A stretch of DNA of 64,000 nucleotides, taken from Bacteroidales bacterium. Lineage in GTDB: Bacteria; Bacteroidota; Bacteroidia; Bacteroidales; UBA932. Positions 8,757-18,938 of the stretch are shown here, piece after piece. The notes beneath the pieces were generated by a model that did not search any database, had not been told where the DNA came from, and was given only the letters and a program-made list of their open reading frames with translations. The stretch lies in the NCBI GenBank assembly GCA_021371955.1, contig JAJFVD010000012.1, positions 124,001 through 188,000 of the forward strand. The letters run 5' to 3'. The position numbers and the translations under genes are program-made. Each line of letters starts with the position of its first letter. The first letter of the stretch is position 1.

Positions 8757-10274
8757 ATGGATAAAAAGGTACTTTTAATGATTCTCGACGGCTGGGGAGT
8801 AGGGAAGAGAGATAAGTCAAATGTCATTTATACACAGGGTGAGCCTCACATAGATGCCTTAAAAGCAAAATATCCCAATTCTACACTTTCTGCAAGCGGG
8901 GAGGATGTAGGTCTGCCAGATGGGCAAATGGGAAATTCGGAGGTTGGTCACCTGAACATTGGTGCAGGTAGAGTGGTTTATCAGGATCTTGTTAAGATAA
9001 ACAAAGCCTGCCGCGAAAAAAGACTTCTTGAAAACAGCGAAATAAAGGCAGTTTACGATTATGCCAAAAACTCAGGAAAGGCACTTCACTTTATGGGGCT
9101 GATGAGTGATGGCGGAGTTCACAGTGCAATGGAGCACTTGTTTGCTTTTTTGGATCTCGCAAAGGAATACGGGTTGAGCAAAGTTTATGTGCATGCCTTT
9201 ATGGACGGCAGAGATACCGACCCCAAAAGCGGAAAAGGTTATATAGAGCAACTGGAAAAACATCTTGCCAAATCGGCGGGTTCTCTTGCAACAATTATTG
9301 GCCGCTATTATGCAATGGACAGAGATAAGAGATGGGAGAGAGTGAAACTGGCATACGACCTTCTGGTACACGGAAAGGGAGAGGCCTTCACCAGCGGAGC
9401 GGATGCTATGCAGCTGAGGTATGATAACAACATTACCGATGAGTTTATTACACCCATGGTTGCTGTAGGCAAAGATGGAAAACCAATTGCAACACTGTCG
9501 GAAGGCGATGCCGTGATATTTTTTAATTTCCGGAACGACAGGGCACGGGAAATAACTCAGGTTCTTACTCAGGCCGATATGCCGGAGTATGATATGAAAA
9601 CGGTTCCTCTCTACTATTGCAACCTGACTCCTTATGATGACAATTTCAAGGGGATGCATATTCTTTATGATAAGGATAATGTTCAGAATACACTTGGAGA
9701 AGTAGTTGCGCGGGCAGGTAAGAATCAGCTCCGGATTGCCGAAACAGAAAAATATGCACATGTAACGTTTTTCTTTTCGGGAGGCAGAGAGGCATTGTTC
9801 GAAAACGAGAAACGACTCCTTATTAACTCGCCAAAAGTTGCTACTTATGACTTGCAGCCGGAGATGAGTGCACCTGAAATTAAAGAGGCGCTTATTAACG
9901 AGATTAACAAAAACACACACGATCTAATCATTCTCAATTTTGCGAATGGCGATATGGTTGGCCATACCGGAGTCTACGACGCAATCCGGAAAGCCGTTGA
10001 CACCGTTGACAAATGTGCCGGGGAGGTTGCCGAGGCTGCTGTAAAAATGGGATATTCGGTTATTGTTACAGCGGATCACGGTAATGCCGACTTCGCCGTA
10101 AACAGTGACGGATCGCCAAATACCGCACATTCGCTCAATCCTGTTCCTTTCATTGTTGTAGATAAGGATGTAAAAAAGGTAGAGAATGGCATTCTGGCAG
10201 ATATCGCCCCTACAATTCTTAAACTTATGGGAATTCCTGCTCCCAAAGACATGACAGGCAAATCTTTAGTTTAA
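8757..10274 (+). CDS. gpmI: 2,3-bisphosphoglycerate-independent phosphoglycerate mutase
   Basis: Glycolytic enzyme of 505 residues interconverting 3- and 2-phosphoglycerate through a phosphoserine intermediate. The metal-binding MILDGWG motif is at 8-14, the catalytic serine is Ser61 in GNSEVGH, DGRDTDP follows at about 150, and the alkaline-phosphatase-like ADHGN motif is near the C-terminus. Length is normal for the Mn-dependent monomeric family. The ATG at 8757 gives a canonical start. A terminator-like hairpin at 10306-10328 separates it from dnaE, so it is probably a single-gene transcript. Confidence 0.96.
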   Translation: MDKKVLLMILDGWGVGKRDKSNVIYTQGEPHIDALKAKYPNSTLSASGEDVGLPDGQMGNSEVGHLNIGAGRVVYQDLVKINKACREKRLLENSEIKAVYDYAKNSGKALHFMGLMSDGGVHSAMEHLFAFLDLAKEYGLSKVYVHAFMDGRDTDPKSGKGYIEQLEKHLAKSAGSLATIIGRYYAMDRDKRWERVKLAYDLLVHGKGEAFTSGADAMQLRYDNNITDEFITPMVAVGKDGKPIATLSEGDAVIFFNFRNDRAREITQVLTQADMPEYDMKTVPLYYCNLTPYDDNFKGMHILYDKDNVQNTLGEVVARAGKNQLRIAETEKYAHVTFFFSGGREALFENEKRLLINSPKVATYDLQPEMSAPEIKEALINEINKNTHDLIILNFANGDMVGHTGVYDAIRKAVDTVDKCAGEVAEAAVKMGYSVIVTADHGNADFAVNSDGSPNTAHSLNPVPFIVVDKDVKKVENGILADIAPTILKLMGIPAPKDMTGKSLV

Positions 10275-10305
10275 CAATTAACTGATTGTTTATAACTTTT
10301 ACAAT

Positions 10306-10335
10306 GGGCCGGTGAGTTTCATCGGCCCAAATTTT
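10306..10335 (+). terminator. Terminator-like hairpin between gpmI and dnaE
   Basis: GGGCCGGTG and CATCGGCCC form a 9-base-pair stem (one G-T wobble) with a 5-base loop at 10306-10328. A short T-rich tail follows. It lies 31 bases after the gpmI stop codon. Confidence 0.65.
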
Positions 10336-10367
10336 CTATCTTTATAGCCCAGCAAAATATACCAGAA

Positions 10368-13300
10368 ATGCCATTCGTACACCTCCATGTTCATACACAA
10401 TATTCTGTTTTAGATGGTGCAGCAGCCATAAACAAGCTCTTCCAGAGTGCAGCAGCCGACAAACAAATCGCTCTTGCAATAACTGACCACGGGAACATGT
10501 ATGGGGTTAAGGAATTTCTTGATAATGCTTCAAAACATCCTACAGTAAAACCAATTGTGGGTTGTGAATTTTATGTTTCGAAAGGGAGCCGTTTCCAGAA
10601 GAAGGGAAAAGAGGATTTAAGCGGGTATCACCTTATTTTGCTGGCAAAAAACTACGATGGGTATAAGAATCTTATAAAACTCTCTTCTTATGCTTTTATT
10701 GAGGGGTTCTACTCAAAGCCCAGAATTGACAGGGAACTGATTGAAAAATACCATAAAAACCTGATTTGTTCATCGGCTTGTCTCGGAGGTGAGGTTGCTA
10801 GGGCAATTGCCACAGAGAACATTTCTGAAGCAGAAAAAGTCATTACCTGGTATAAGAATCTTTTTGGAGAAGATTATTACCTGGAACTTCAAAGACACGA
10901 AACTGATGTTCCGGGAGCCGACACTTCAACATTTGAAGTGCAGGAGAGGGTAAATAAAGTTATTCTTAAACTCGCCGCCAAGCATGATGTAAAGGTTGTT
11001 TGCACAAATGACGTGCACTTTGTCTCTTCGGATGACCGGGAAGCACACGACAGGCTCATTTGCCTGACTACAAATTCGGATTATGATGATCCGGACAGGC
11101 TTAGATATACAAAACAGGAATATCTGAAAAGCCAGGAGGAGATGGAGACAATATTTGCCGATGTTCCGCAGGCTTTGGAGAGCACAATTGAAATTGCCAA
11201 CAAGGTTGAGGCCTATAGCATAGAGTCTGACCCTGTTATGCCATATTTTCCTATACCGGAAAACTTTGAAAATACAGGAGATTACCTGAGGGACCTCACC
11301 TATAAAGGTGCAGTATCCCGTTACGGAGAGCTTAATGAAAGCCAGAGGGAGAGGATAGATTTTGAACTGGAAGTGGTTTTGAGAATGGGTTTTTCCGACT
11401 ATTTTCTCATTGTTCAGGACTTTATAGCTGCGGCAAGAAGAATGGGCGTATGGGTAGGCCCGGGAAGGGGGTCGGCCGCAGGATCTGTTGTAGCTTATTG
11501 CCTTAGGATAACAGATATAGACCCTCTTAAGTATGACCTTCTCTTTGAGCGTTTCCTTAATCCGGACAGGGTAAACTTCCCCGATATTGATATCGATTTC
11601 GACGATGACGGACGTTCAAAGGTTCTTAAATATGTGGAAGATAAATATGGCAAGGATCATGTTTCGCATGTTATCACTTTTGGAACAATGGCAGCCAAAA
11701 GCGCAATAAGAGATATTGCCCGTATTCAGAAACTTTCGCTTAGTGAATCCGACCGCCTGGCTAAGCTCATTCCAAATAAATTTCCGTCCGATTCCGAAGG
11801 CAGGGCCATTGATGTAAATCTTGACAATTGCCGTATTTATGTGCCGGAAATTAAAGAGGCGTTTGAATCACCGGATCCACTTGTCCGCGAAACAATGGAG
11901 TTCGCCAGAAGACTGGAGGGAAATGTAAGAAACGTTGGAGTTCACGCATGTGCCATTATCATTGGAAGAGACGACCTTAGGGAGCATATTCCAATTTGCA
12001 TATCCAAAGATAAGGACACCGGGGAAGATATGTGGGTTTCGCAATACGAAGGGTCGCAAATTGAGAAGGTTGGTATGCTCAAGATGGACTTTTTGGGACT
12101 GAAAACACTATCAATTCTTAAAGATGCTGTTTCCAATATTAAGAAATCCCGGGGGATTGATATTGACATAGATGCCATTCCTATTGACGACAAGGCGACA
12201 TTTGAGCTTTTCAGCAGAGGAGACAGTGTTGCTACGTTCCAGTTTGAAAGTGACGGTATGAGAAAGTGGCTCAGAGAGCTCAAGCCATCGAGGTTTGAGG
12301 ACCTCATTGCAATGAATGCACTTTACAGGCCGGGCCCCATGGATTACATACCAGATTTTGTTGAAAGAAAGAGAGGTCTTAAGCAAATTGAATACGACCT
12401 TCCGGAAATGCAGGAGATACTTTCGGATACATACGGAATTACAGTTTACCAGGAGCAGGTGATGCTTCTTTCTCAGAAGCTGGCCGGATTTAACAAGGGA
12501 TCTGCCGATAAACTGCGTAAGGCAATGGGCAAGAAGATCAAACAGGTAATGGATGGTCTTAAACAGCAGTTTATTAACGGAGGTACTGCAAACGGACACA
12601 CTATTGAAGTTCTTGAGAAGATATGGAAGGACTGGGAATCATTTGCCCAGTATGCTTTCAATAAATCTCACTCAACATGTTATGCATGGATAGGATATCA
12701 GACGGCATACCTTAAGGCAAATTACCCGGCAGAATTCATGGCCGCCACCCTGAGCAGGAATCTCGACAACATTGAAGAGATAACCAAATACATGGATGAG
12801 TGCAAGAGAATGGGAATGTCTGTTCTTGGCCCCGATGTGAATGAGAGTGTAGATACTTTTACCGTTAACAAAAAAGGAAATATTCGTTTTGGGATGGCCG
12901 GTATAAAGGGAGTGGGTTCCGGTGCCGTAGAGAATATTGTGGCAGCAAGAGAAGCGGCGGGAGGTCAGTTTACCTCTATTTTCGATTTTATTGAGCGGGT
13001 AAACATGTCGGTTGTTGGCAAAAAGACAATTGAGTCACTTGTATATTCAGGAGCTTTTGATTGTTTTGAACCGGTAAAAAGGGAACAATATCTGGCTCTT
13101 AATTCCAAAGATGAGCCATTTTTGGAAACACTGGTAAAATATGGCTCAAAATTTCAAAATGACTCTTTTTCTCAGGGGATGTCGCTCTTTGGAGGGAATG
13201 AAAGCATTATGCCTGTTCCTCCTGAAATTCCCGTTGCTCCGGAGGTAGATAAGCTGGAACTTTTGAAACGGGAAAAAGAACTTGTAGGGATGTTCCTCTC

Positions 13301-13958
13301 TGCACACCCGCTTGATCAGTTTAAATTCGAAGTGAGTCATTTTACAAGCAATACCCTCACAGAGGCAGCCGAACTGGTTATTGCTTCTGCCAATGACCCC
13401 ACAATAAATGGGAAGGAGTTAATAATTGCAGGAATAGTGACAACTGCCAAGACCTCAATGTCCAAAAACGGAAGGCCGTTTATTAATTTTACAATAGAGG
13501 ACTTTAACGGATCTCTTCAGTTTACACTATTTGGAAGAGACTATGAAAACTTTATGAAATACACGCAGCCCAATCTTCCACTTTTGCTTAAAGTTGCAAT
13601 TTTGCCAAAATATGGTTTTTTCAATGCAAAAAAGGAGGAGAACGGCAAACCGGCAGACTGTGAGTTAAAAGTGAAAAGCATTCGCCTCCTCTCAAACACA
13701 AAAGAGGACTTCATCAAAACAATAACAATAAACATTCCTGTACTTCAGCTTGACAAGCACTTCAGAAAAGACTTACTGAGAGTTTTCAAGGAAAACGAGG
13801 GTACGACCAGGGTTATTGTAAAGGCCATTGAATACGAAAACCAGCTTGCTGTTGAGTTTTTCTCAACAAAATTCATGGTTTCGCTAACCGACAATCTGTT
13901 TAACTATTTTGATTCTCTGGGACTGGAATACTCATTCACTCCAACCTTGAGCTTTTAA
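10368..13958 (+). CDS. dnaE: DNA polymerase III subunit alpha
   Basis: Replicative polymerase catalytic subunit, 1196 residues, DnaE1 type. An N-terminal PHP domain starts with HLHVHTQYS. The C-family polymerase core carries the catalytic aspartates in PDIDIDF near residue 405 and the GPGRGSAAGS segment before it. Helix-hairpin-helix and OB-fold regions follow (GIVTTAKTSMSKNGRPFINF near 1020). Length is normal. The 3' end overlaps the convergent ThiL-like gene by 27 bases. A near-match TATCTTTA lies upstream at about 10337, but I see no clean promoter. Confidence 0.97.
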   Translation: MPFVHLHVHTQYSVLDGAAAINKLFQSAAADKQIALAITDHGNMYGVKEFLDNASKHPTVKPIVGCEFYVSKGSRFQKKGKEDLSGYHLILLAKNYDGYKNLIKLSSYAFIEGFYSKPRIDRELIEKYHKNLICSSACLGGEVARAIATENISEAEKVITWYKNLFGEDYYLELQRHETDVPGADTSTFEVQERVNKVILKLAAKHDVKVVCTNDVHFVSSDDREAHDRLICLTTNSDYDDPDRLRYTKQEYLKSQEEMETIFADVPQALESTIEIANKVEAYSIESDPVMPYFPIPENFENTGDYLRDLTYKGAVSRYGELNESQRERIDFELEVVLRMGFSDYFLIVQDFIAAARRMGVWVGPGRGSAAGSVVAYCLRITDIDPLKYDLLFERFLNPDRVNFPDIDIDFDDDGRSKVLKYVEDKYGKDHVSHVITFGTMAAKSAIRDIARIQKLSLSESDRLAKLIPNKFPSDSEGRAIDVNLDNCRIYVPEIKEAFESPDPLVRETMEFARRLEGNVRNVGVHACAIIIGRDDLREHIPICISKDKDTGEDMWVSQYEGSQIEKVGMLKMDFLGLKTLSILKDAVSNIKKSRGIDIDIDAIPIDDKATFELFSRGDSVATFQFESDGMRKWLRELKPSRFEDLIAMNALYRPGPMDYIPDFVERKRGLKQIEYDLPEMQEILSDTYGITVYQEQVMLLSQKLAGFNKGSADKLRKAMGKKIKQVMDGLKQQFINGGTANGHTIEVLEKIWKDWESFAQYAFNKSHSTCYAWIGYQTAYLKANYPAEFMAATLSRNLDNIEEITKYMDECKRMGMSVLGPDVNESVDTFTVNKKGNIRFGMAGIKGVGSGAVENIVAAREAAGGQFTSIFDFIERVNMSVVGKKTIESLVYSGAFDCFEPVKREQYLALNSKDEPFLETLVKYGSKFQNDSFSQGMSLFGGNESIMPVPPEIPVAPEVDKLELLKREKELVGMFLSAHPLDQFKFEVSHFTSNTLTEAAELVIASANDPTINGKELIIAGIVTTAKTSMSKNGRPFINFTIEDFNGSLQFTLFGRDYENFMKYTQPNLPLLLKVAILPKYGFFNAKKEENGKPADCELKVKSIRLLSNTKEDFIKTITINIPVLQLDKHFRKDLLRVFKENEGTTRVIVKAIEYENQLAVEFFSTKFMVSLTDNLFNYFDSLGLEYSFTPTLSF

Positions 13959-14957
13959 CTCAATCTGGGCACCATCGGGGGTGATAAGGTTTACTCCCGA
14001 GCCGGCACCTGACAGATGCCCGATTATATCAATATTGGGAATCTCCTTTTTAACCGAATCATATGATGCAAGAGGTATTGTAAAGAGTATCTGCATATCT
14101 TCGCCTCCGTTTAGAACTGCTGTAGTCGCATCCATATTGAGCTCTTCGGCCATTTCAAATGTTTGAGCTGCAATTGGAATTTTATCCAGAAAAATCTTTG
14201 CACCCGTCCCCCATCTGCGGCAAACCCTTTTTACAGCATCAGCCAATCCTCTCGAAATAAATTCGCCGTCGGAAGGAATTATTGAGTTACTGCTCATAAT
14301 TTCGTTGACAGAAGTATTAAGTTCCGGGTTCAGATAGGACTTTAGTATAAATTTATAACCATCTAGTTTTGGCTGAATCTGAGGATTTGAGGTGAAAAGC
14401 AGTTTTTCCCTTTCGAGGAGCTGAAGCCCCATATAGGCAGCCCCTAAACTCCCCGTGATGCAGATAAGATCTCCTGCTACGGCTGCAGGAGTTTGAACAA
14501 AGACCTCTTTTTTTTGTTTCCCTTGTGAGGAAAGACTAATTGTGAGGCCGGTGAGAGAAGGCATCAGGTCGAGGCCGGGGGACGAAATTTTGTGATCTCC
14601 AAGGGCGGCTGAAATACCAAACCAAAGTTCTTCAACATCTTCAACGCAAAACCTCTTTGAGAGGCCAATTCGTATTGAAATAGTTTCGGGAGTGTGGTTT
14701 TTTGCATAGATAGGTCCCAATACCGAAAGTACAGCCTTATAGCCCAAATGCTTAAGTGGTGTATAGACAAGATCGAAGTCAATGCCTTCCAGCAGAAGAG
14801 AGTGAGAATCAATCCAGTGACACTCCTGTTCGCTGGTATATGGTGTAACATCCGATACGGTTGAAATGGAATCTCCAAGCAATCTCTCTATCAGGTTTAT
14901 TTTGCCAATATCCTCTATGGGGGTCCTTTTTGGCTGAACATTCTGTCTGTCTGTCAT
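13932..14957 (-). CDS. ThiL-like (AIR synthase-related) protein with lost metal-binding motifs
   Basis: Protein of 341 residues that aligns along its length with thiamine-monophosphate kinase, the enzyme that makes thiamine diphosphate from TMP. Family blocks retained are LLLEGIDFDLVYTPLKHLGYKAV (55-77), GDLICITGSLGAAYMGLQLLERE (162-184) and NGGEDMQILFTIPL (283-296). The acidic residues that bind Mg-ATP are missing. GDDAA has become VSDVTPY (34-40), the Asp of the NLSD-type block is Pro82, GGDTT has become GLDLM (128-132), and SDGL has become SRGL (235-238). It is therefore likely not a working kinase, though intact as a reading frame. It is divergent from sufB with 53 bases between. Confidence 0.8.
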   Translation of the reverse strand: MTDRQNVQPKRTPIEDIGKINLIERLLGDSISTVSDVTPYTSEQECHWIDSHSLLLEGIDFDLVYTPLKHLGYKAVLSVLGPIYAKNHTPETISIRIGLSKRFCVEDVEELWFGISAALGDHKISSPGLDLMPSLTGLTISLSSQGKQKKEVFVQTPAAVAGDLICITGSLGAAYMGLQLLEREKLLFTSNPQIQPKLDGYKFILKSYLNPELNTSVNEIMSSNSIIPSDGEFISRGLADAVKRVCRRWGTGAKIFLDKIPIAAQTFEMAEELNMDATTAVLNGGEDMQILFTIPLASYDSVKKEIPNIDIIGHLSGAGSGVNLITPDGAQIELKAQGWSE

Positions 14958-14974
14958 GTTAAAATATTTGTATG

Positions 14975-14982
14975 CAAAAATA
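14975..14982 (-). promoter_or_regulatory. -7 box for the ThiL-like gene
   Basis: TATTTTTG on the minus strand matches TAnnTTTG, 17 bases before the ATG. It implies a short leader. Confidence 0.5.
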
Positions 14983-14995
14983 GATTAAATTGATT

Positions 14996-15003
14996 TAACT
15001 TTG
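14996..15003 (+). promoter_or_regulatory. -7 box for the suf operon
   Basis: TAACTTTG matches TAnnTTTG and ends only 7 bases before the sufB ATG. If used, the transcript would have almost no leader. The nearest TTTG upstream (14967-14970) is 25 bases away, longer than the usual 19-21. Confidence 0.5.
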
Positions 15004-15010
15004 CGCCACG

Positions 15011-16444
15011 ATGAGTGAAAATGATATAATTCAGAAGGTAACAGAAGCCGAATATGAACACGGCTTTGTAACCGCAGTAGATCAGGAGTTTTTCCCAAAA
15101 GGGCTGAACGAAGATATTATCAGGATGATCTCCGCAAAAAAGGAGGAACCTGAGTGGATGCTTGAATTCCGCCTCAAGGCCTATAACAAGTGGCTCACAA
15201 TGAAGATGCCGCAATGGGCGCATCTCACCATACCCAATATAGATTATCAGGAAATTATATTTTTTTCTGCCCCTAAAAAAATGAAAGAGGGTAGTGCAAT
15301 TGATCCGGAACTGCAGGCGACCTTTGACAAACTGGGCATTCCGCTCGACGAAAGAAATATTCTTGCGGGTGTTGCTGTTGATGCAGTTTTTGACTCTGTT
15401 TCCGTTAAAACAACCTTCCGGGAGTCGCTTGCGGAAAAGGGCGTTATTTTTTGCTCTTTCTCCGAGGCAGTAAAAGATTATCCGGACCTTGTAAAGCAAT
15501 ATCTGGCATCGGTTGTCCCATACGGAGACAACTACTTTGCCGCTCTTAACTCCGCAGTTTTTTCCGACGGCTCTTTCTGTTATATTCCAAAAGGGGTAAG
15601 ATGCCCTATGGAGTTGTCAAGCTATTTCAGGATTAATTCAAAGGGAACCGGCCAGTTTGAAAGAACGCTAATTGTTGCCGAAGAGGGCTCTTATGTTAGT
15701 TATCTTGAGGGATGTACGGCACCACAACGGGACGAGAACCAGCTTCATGCGGCTGTTGTTGAAATTGTTGTAATGAAAGATGCCGAGGTTAAATACTCGA
15801 CGGTTCAGAACTGGTATCCTGGTGATGCAAGCGGAAAAGGAGGAATTTTCAATTTTGTAACCAAGCGCGGTATATGCAAGGGAGAAAACAGCAAACTCTT
15901 CTGGGCTCAGGTGGAAACCGGCTCTGCAATAACATGGAAATATCCCAGTACAATACTAAGAGGCGATAATTCGGTATCCGAGTTTTATTCTGTGGCTGTT
16001 ACAAACCACCATCAGCAGGCAGATACCGGAACAAAGATGATTCATATCGGTAAGAATACCCGAAGCCGCATTGTGAGCAAAGGCATATCTGCCGGAGTAA
16101 GCCAGAACAGCTATCGCGGTCTGGTTAAAATACTCCCTAATGCCGAGAACTCCAGAAACCATACTCAGTGTGATTCACTCCTTTTAGGTGACAGATGCGG
16201 TGCTCATACTTTTCCATATATTGAAAACGAAAACGAAACAGCAATCCTTGAACACGAGGCTACAACCTCAAAAATATCCGAAGACCAGCTCTTTTACTGT
16301 CAGCAAAGAGGCATCGGAATGGAAGATGCCGTTGGCCTTATTGTAAACGGATATGCAAAAGAGGTTTTAAATCAGCTTCCGATGGAGTTTGCCGTTGAGG
16401 CGCAAAAGCTGCTTCAGGTAACATTGGAAGGAAGTGTCGGTTAA
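15011..16444 (+). CDS. sufB: Fe-S cluster assembly scaffold SufB
   Basis: SufB, 477 residues, part of the SufBCD scaffold that builds iron-sulfur clusters in the cytoplasm. The N-terminus ([15 protein letters not shown]) and the C-terminal SufBD beta-helix with [21 protein letters not shown] (about 416-436) are typical. The ATG at 15011 begins a standard SufB N-terminus. It is first in the order sufB, pnuC, sufC, sufD, DUF2147. Separation of sufB from sufC by a transporter gene is unusual. Confidence 0.96.
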   Translation: MSENDIIQKVTEAEYEHGFVTAVDQEFFPKGLNEDIIRMISAKKEEPEWMLEFRLKAYNKWLTMKMPQWAHLTIPNIDYQEIIFFSAPKKMKEGSAIDPELQATFDKLGIPLDERNILAGVAVDAVFDSVSVKTTFRESLAEKGVIFCSFSEAVKDYPDLVKQYLASVVPYGDNYFAALNSAVFSDGSFCYIPKGVRCPMELSSYFRINSKGTGQFERTLIVAEEGSYVSYLEGCTAPQRDENQLHAAVVEIVVMKDAEVKYSTVQNWYPGDASGKGGIFNFVTKRGICKGENSKLFWAQVETGSAITWKYPSTILRGDNSVSEFYSVAVTNHHQQADTGTKMIHIGKNTRSRIVSKGISAGVSQNSYRGLVKILPNAENSRNHTQCDSLLLGDRCGAHTFPYIENENETAILEHEATTSKISEDQLFYCQQRGIGMEDAVGLIVNGYAKEVLNQLPMEFAVEAQKLLQVTLEGSVG

Positions 16445-16457
16445 TCCCTGTCTGAAT

Positions 16458-17114
16458 ATGATTGAGAATATTTTTAGTGTAAACAACATACTCTTTTCAA
16501 TAGGAGGCCAGGGCGTAAGTCTTCTGGAGACAATTTCGGTAATCAGCGGCCTCACTTGTGTTTACCTTGCAACAAAAGCAAAGGTTGCAAATTTTTGGGT
16601 GGGATACCTCTACAATATTTTGCTCTTTTTCCTTTTCTATCAGAAGGGCCTTTATTCCAGCATGCTTGTACAGCCGGTCTCCTTCGCAATTAATTTTTTT
16701 GGCCACTACAGGTGGACACACCCTAAGAAGGAAGAGGAAAACAACAGGCATCAGCTTAAAATATCCCTTCTATCCACAGGAAAGAGAGTTTATTTTATTT
16801 TACAGATAATTGTGCTTGCCGCACTATGGGCATTTGTTCTTGTTAATCTTGACAACATCTTCCCATCGGTTTTTGGCGAAGCAAAACGGCCGTTGCTCGA
16901 TGCATTTGTTACAATGACAATTTTAACTGCACAGTATCTGTCGGCTCAGAAAAAACTTGAATGCTGGGCAGCATGGTTAACGGTTAATGTAACTAACGTT
17001 ACTTTGTATATTTTAGCAGGAATGGTATTTTTGCCAATGGTGAGTGCCGGATACCTGGTTCTTGCGTTTTTTGGTTACGCAATGTGGCGAAAGCAATGGA
17101 AAAACAACAACTAA
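16458..17114 (+). CDS. PnuC-family vitamin-precursor transporter inside the suf operon
   Basis: Inner-membrane protein of 218 residues with about seven hydrophobic segments. The PnuC-type core WVGYLYNILLFFLFYQKGLY (about 47-66) is followed by FFGHYRWTHPKKE, and the C-terminal half carries a paired CWAAWLTVNVTNVTLYI segment. PnuC proteins move nicotinamide riboside by facilitated diffusion; relatives carry thiamine or riboflavin. I start at the ATG at 16458, 13 bases after the sufB stop, rather than the GTG at 16434 that overlaps sufB. It diverges clearly from the second PnuC at 47078, so the two may have different substrates. The substrate is not readable here. Confidence 0.8.
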   Translation: MIENIFSVNNILFSIGGQGVSLLETISVISGLTCVYLATKAKVANFWVGYLYNILLFFLFYQKGLYSSMLVQPVSFAINFFGHYRWTHPKKEEENNRHQLKISLLSTGKRVYFILQIIVLAALWAFVLVNLDNIFPSVFGEAKRPLLDAFVTMTILTAQYLSAQKKLECWAAWLTVNVTNVTLYILAGMVFLPMVSAGYLVLAFFGYAMWRKQWKNNN

Positions 17115-17132
17115 CAGAAAACATTTAATTAT

Positions 17133-17876
17133 ATGTTAATTATAAAAGGTTTACACGCATCTATAGATGGCAAGGAAATTTTGAAAGGGATTGACATGTC
17201 TGTCAAAGCTGGTGAGGTTCATGCAATTATGGGTCCCAACGGATCCGGAAAGAGCACCCTCTCTTCGGTACTTGCCGGACGCGAAACTTTTGAAGTTACG
17301 GCGGGAGAGGTAAATTACAAAGGAATGAATCTTTTGGAAATGGCACCCGAAGATCGCGCCAGAAACGGGATATTCCTTGGTTTCCAGTATCCTGTGGAAA
17401 TCCCGGGAGTGAGCAATGTGAATTTTATGAAGACAGCCATAAATGAACAACGTAAATATAAGAATCTGCCACCACTTACTGCTGCCGAGTTCCTGAAACT
17501 GATGAGAGAGAAAATGGCTGTAGTGGAGATGGATAATTCATTCTCCAGCCGTGGCGTAAATGTGGGATTTTCCGGAGGGGAGAAAAAACGCAATGAGATT
17601 TTTCAGATGGCAATGCTGGAACCAAGTCTGGCAATACTGGACGAGACAGACAGCGGGCTTGATGTTGATGCGCTGAGGATTGTCGCAGCAGGAGTGAACA
17701 AACTTAAAAAACCCGACAACGCATTTATTGTAATTACACACTACCAAAGATTGCTCGACTATATAATTCCGGATGTCGTACATGTTCTTTATAATGGCAA
17801 AATTATAAAAACAGCAGGCAAGGAACTTGCTCTGGAAGTGGAAAACAAAGGATATGACTGGCTCATTAATCCGTAA
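17133..17876 (+). CDS. sufC: Fe-S cluster assembly ATPase SufC
   Basis: ABC-type ATPase of 247 residues that drives the SufBD scaffold. Walker A is GPNGSGKST at 34-42, the signature is FSGGEKKRNE, and Walker B is LAILDETDSGLD, where the Asp after Glu-Thr is typical of SufC. The family's FLGFQYPVEIPGV segment is present. It lies 18 bases after pnuC and 3 bases before sufD. Confidence 0.97.
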   Translation: MLIIKGLHASIDGKEILKGIDMSVKAGEVHAIMGPNGSGKSTLSSVLAGRETFEVTAGEVNYKGMNLLEMAPEDRARNGIFLGFQYPVEIPGVSNVNFMKTAINEQRKYKNLPPLTAAEFLKLMREKMAVVEMDNSFSSRGVNVGFSGGEKKRNEIFQMAMLEPSLAILDETDSGLDVDALRIVAAGVNKLKKPDNAFIVITHYQRLLDYIIPDVVHVLYNGKIIKTAGKELALEVENKGYDWLINP

Positions 17877-17879
17877 GTT

Positions 17880-18920
17880 ATGGTAAAAAAATACACATAT
17901 ACGCCGGATATCCCGGAAGTGTTCAGATGCAGGGTGCCTCTGCCGGAAACGCATCAGGCTTTTGTAATGAACGGCATACTGAGGGAAGATGTGGAAAATG
18001 AGGAGGGACTCACCATTGTTTCAAACGGAGACTCGGGATTTGTTCTTTCCGTTGTTCCGGGAGCACACATACCTAAAAACACGCAGATAATAGGAGTCAG
18101 GGACGCTTCAAATACAGAACCGGTGTCGTTTGTAAATGAACTGCATTTCGGACAAAACTCGGAATCGTCAATTCTGCTTTGTACACATACCCTCTCAATG
18201 GATGAATTCAATACCGAATCCGTAATCAATATTGAGGTAGAAAGCGATGCAAGGGTGAATATGGTAGTAATGCAAAATGAGCATAACAAATCTTCCCATA
18301 AGGTCAATTTCAATATTATACAAAAAAGCGGATCCTATTTGCGGATGAATATTGTAACTCTTCACGGAGGGGCGATTGAAAACACCATAAATGCGAAACT
18401 TACGGAAGAAAACGCAAAGTGTGAACTTAACGGAATATATCTGGTAGACGGAAAGCAGGAGATACGAACATCTATAAACATGCAGCATTTAGTTCCCCGC
18501 TGTCACTCAAGTCAGCTTTTCAAGGGAATCCTCGATAATGAGTCAAAAGCGTTCTTTTCCGGAAAAATAATCGTTTCGAAAGACGCTCAGAAAACAGAGG
18601 CATATCAGGCAAACCATAATCTGCTTTTATCCCGTCAGGCAAAAGTATACGCACAGCCTCAGCTTGAAATATACGCCGACGATGTGAAGTGCTCTCATGG
18701 TGCAACCAGCGGAAGGCTTGACGATAATGCATTATTCTATATGAGATCCAGAGGCATAGGTGCAAAAGAGGCAAAGCTACTGCAGCAAATTGCTTTTGTG
18801 TACGATGTTCTTGAAAAAATAAACAATGAACAGCTCCAGAAAAGGCTCCAGGATCTGGTTGAGAGCCGCCTGAGAGGAGAGTTCAGCCACTGCTCGAATT
18901 GCAGTTTAAACTGTTGTTAA
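17880..18920 (+). CDS. sufD: Fe-S cluster assembly protein SufD with Cys-rich C-terminus
   Basis: SufD-type scaffold partner of 346 residues sharing the SufBD fold. The block SCSHGATSGRLDDNALFYMRSRGI-like (CSHGATSGRLDDNALFYMRS near 270-290) identifies it, with the expected conserved His. The last 10 residues are cysteine-dense (C-SN-C-SLN-CC), giving four cysteines that could bind metal. It starts 3 bases after sufC, indicating translational coupling. Part of the N-terminal helical domain of enterobacterial SufD appears shortened. Confidence 0.92.
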   Translation: MVKKYTYTPDIPEVFRCRVPLPETHQAFVMNGILREDVENEEGLTIVSNGDSGFVLSVVPGAHIPKNTQIIGVRDASNTEPVSFVNELHFGQNSESSILLCTHTLSMDEFNTESVINIEVESDARVNMVVMQNEHNKSSHKVNFNIIQKSGSYLRMNIVTLHGGAIENTINAKLTEENAKCELNGIYLVDGKQEIRTSINMQHLVPRCHSSQLFKGILDNESKAFFSGKIIVSKDAQKTEAYQANHNLLLSRQAKVYAQPQLEIYADDVKCSHGATSGRLDDNALFYMRSRGIGAKEAKLLQQIAFVYDVLEKINNEQLQKRLQDLVESRLRGEFSHCSNCSLNCC

Positions 18921-18938
18921 ACATTAATAATTATTAAA

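Noticed and set aside
8683..8820. 46-residue extension of RNase R
   Set aside because: It overlaps the start of gpmI and has no family resemblance.
14958..15010. THI-type (thiamine) riboswitch ahead of the ThiL-like gene
   Set aside because: Only 53 bases separate it from sufB, too short for the element, and the conserved core is absent.
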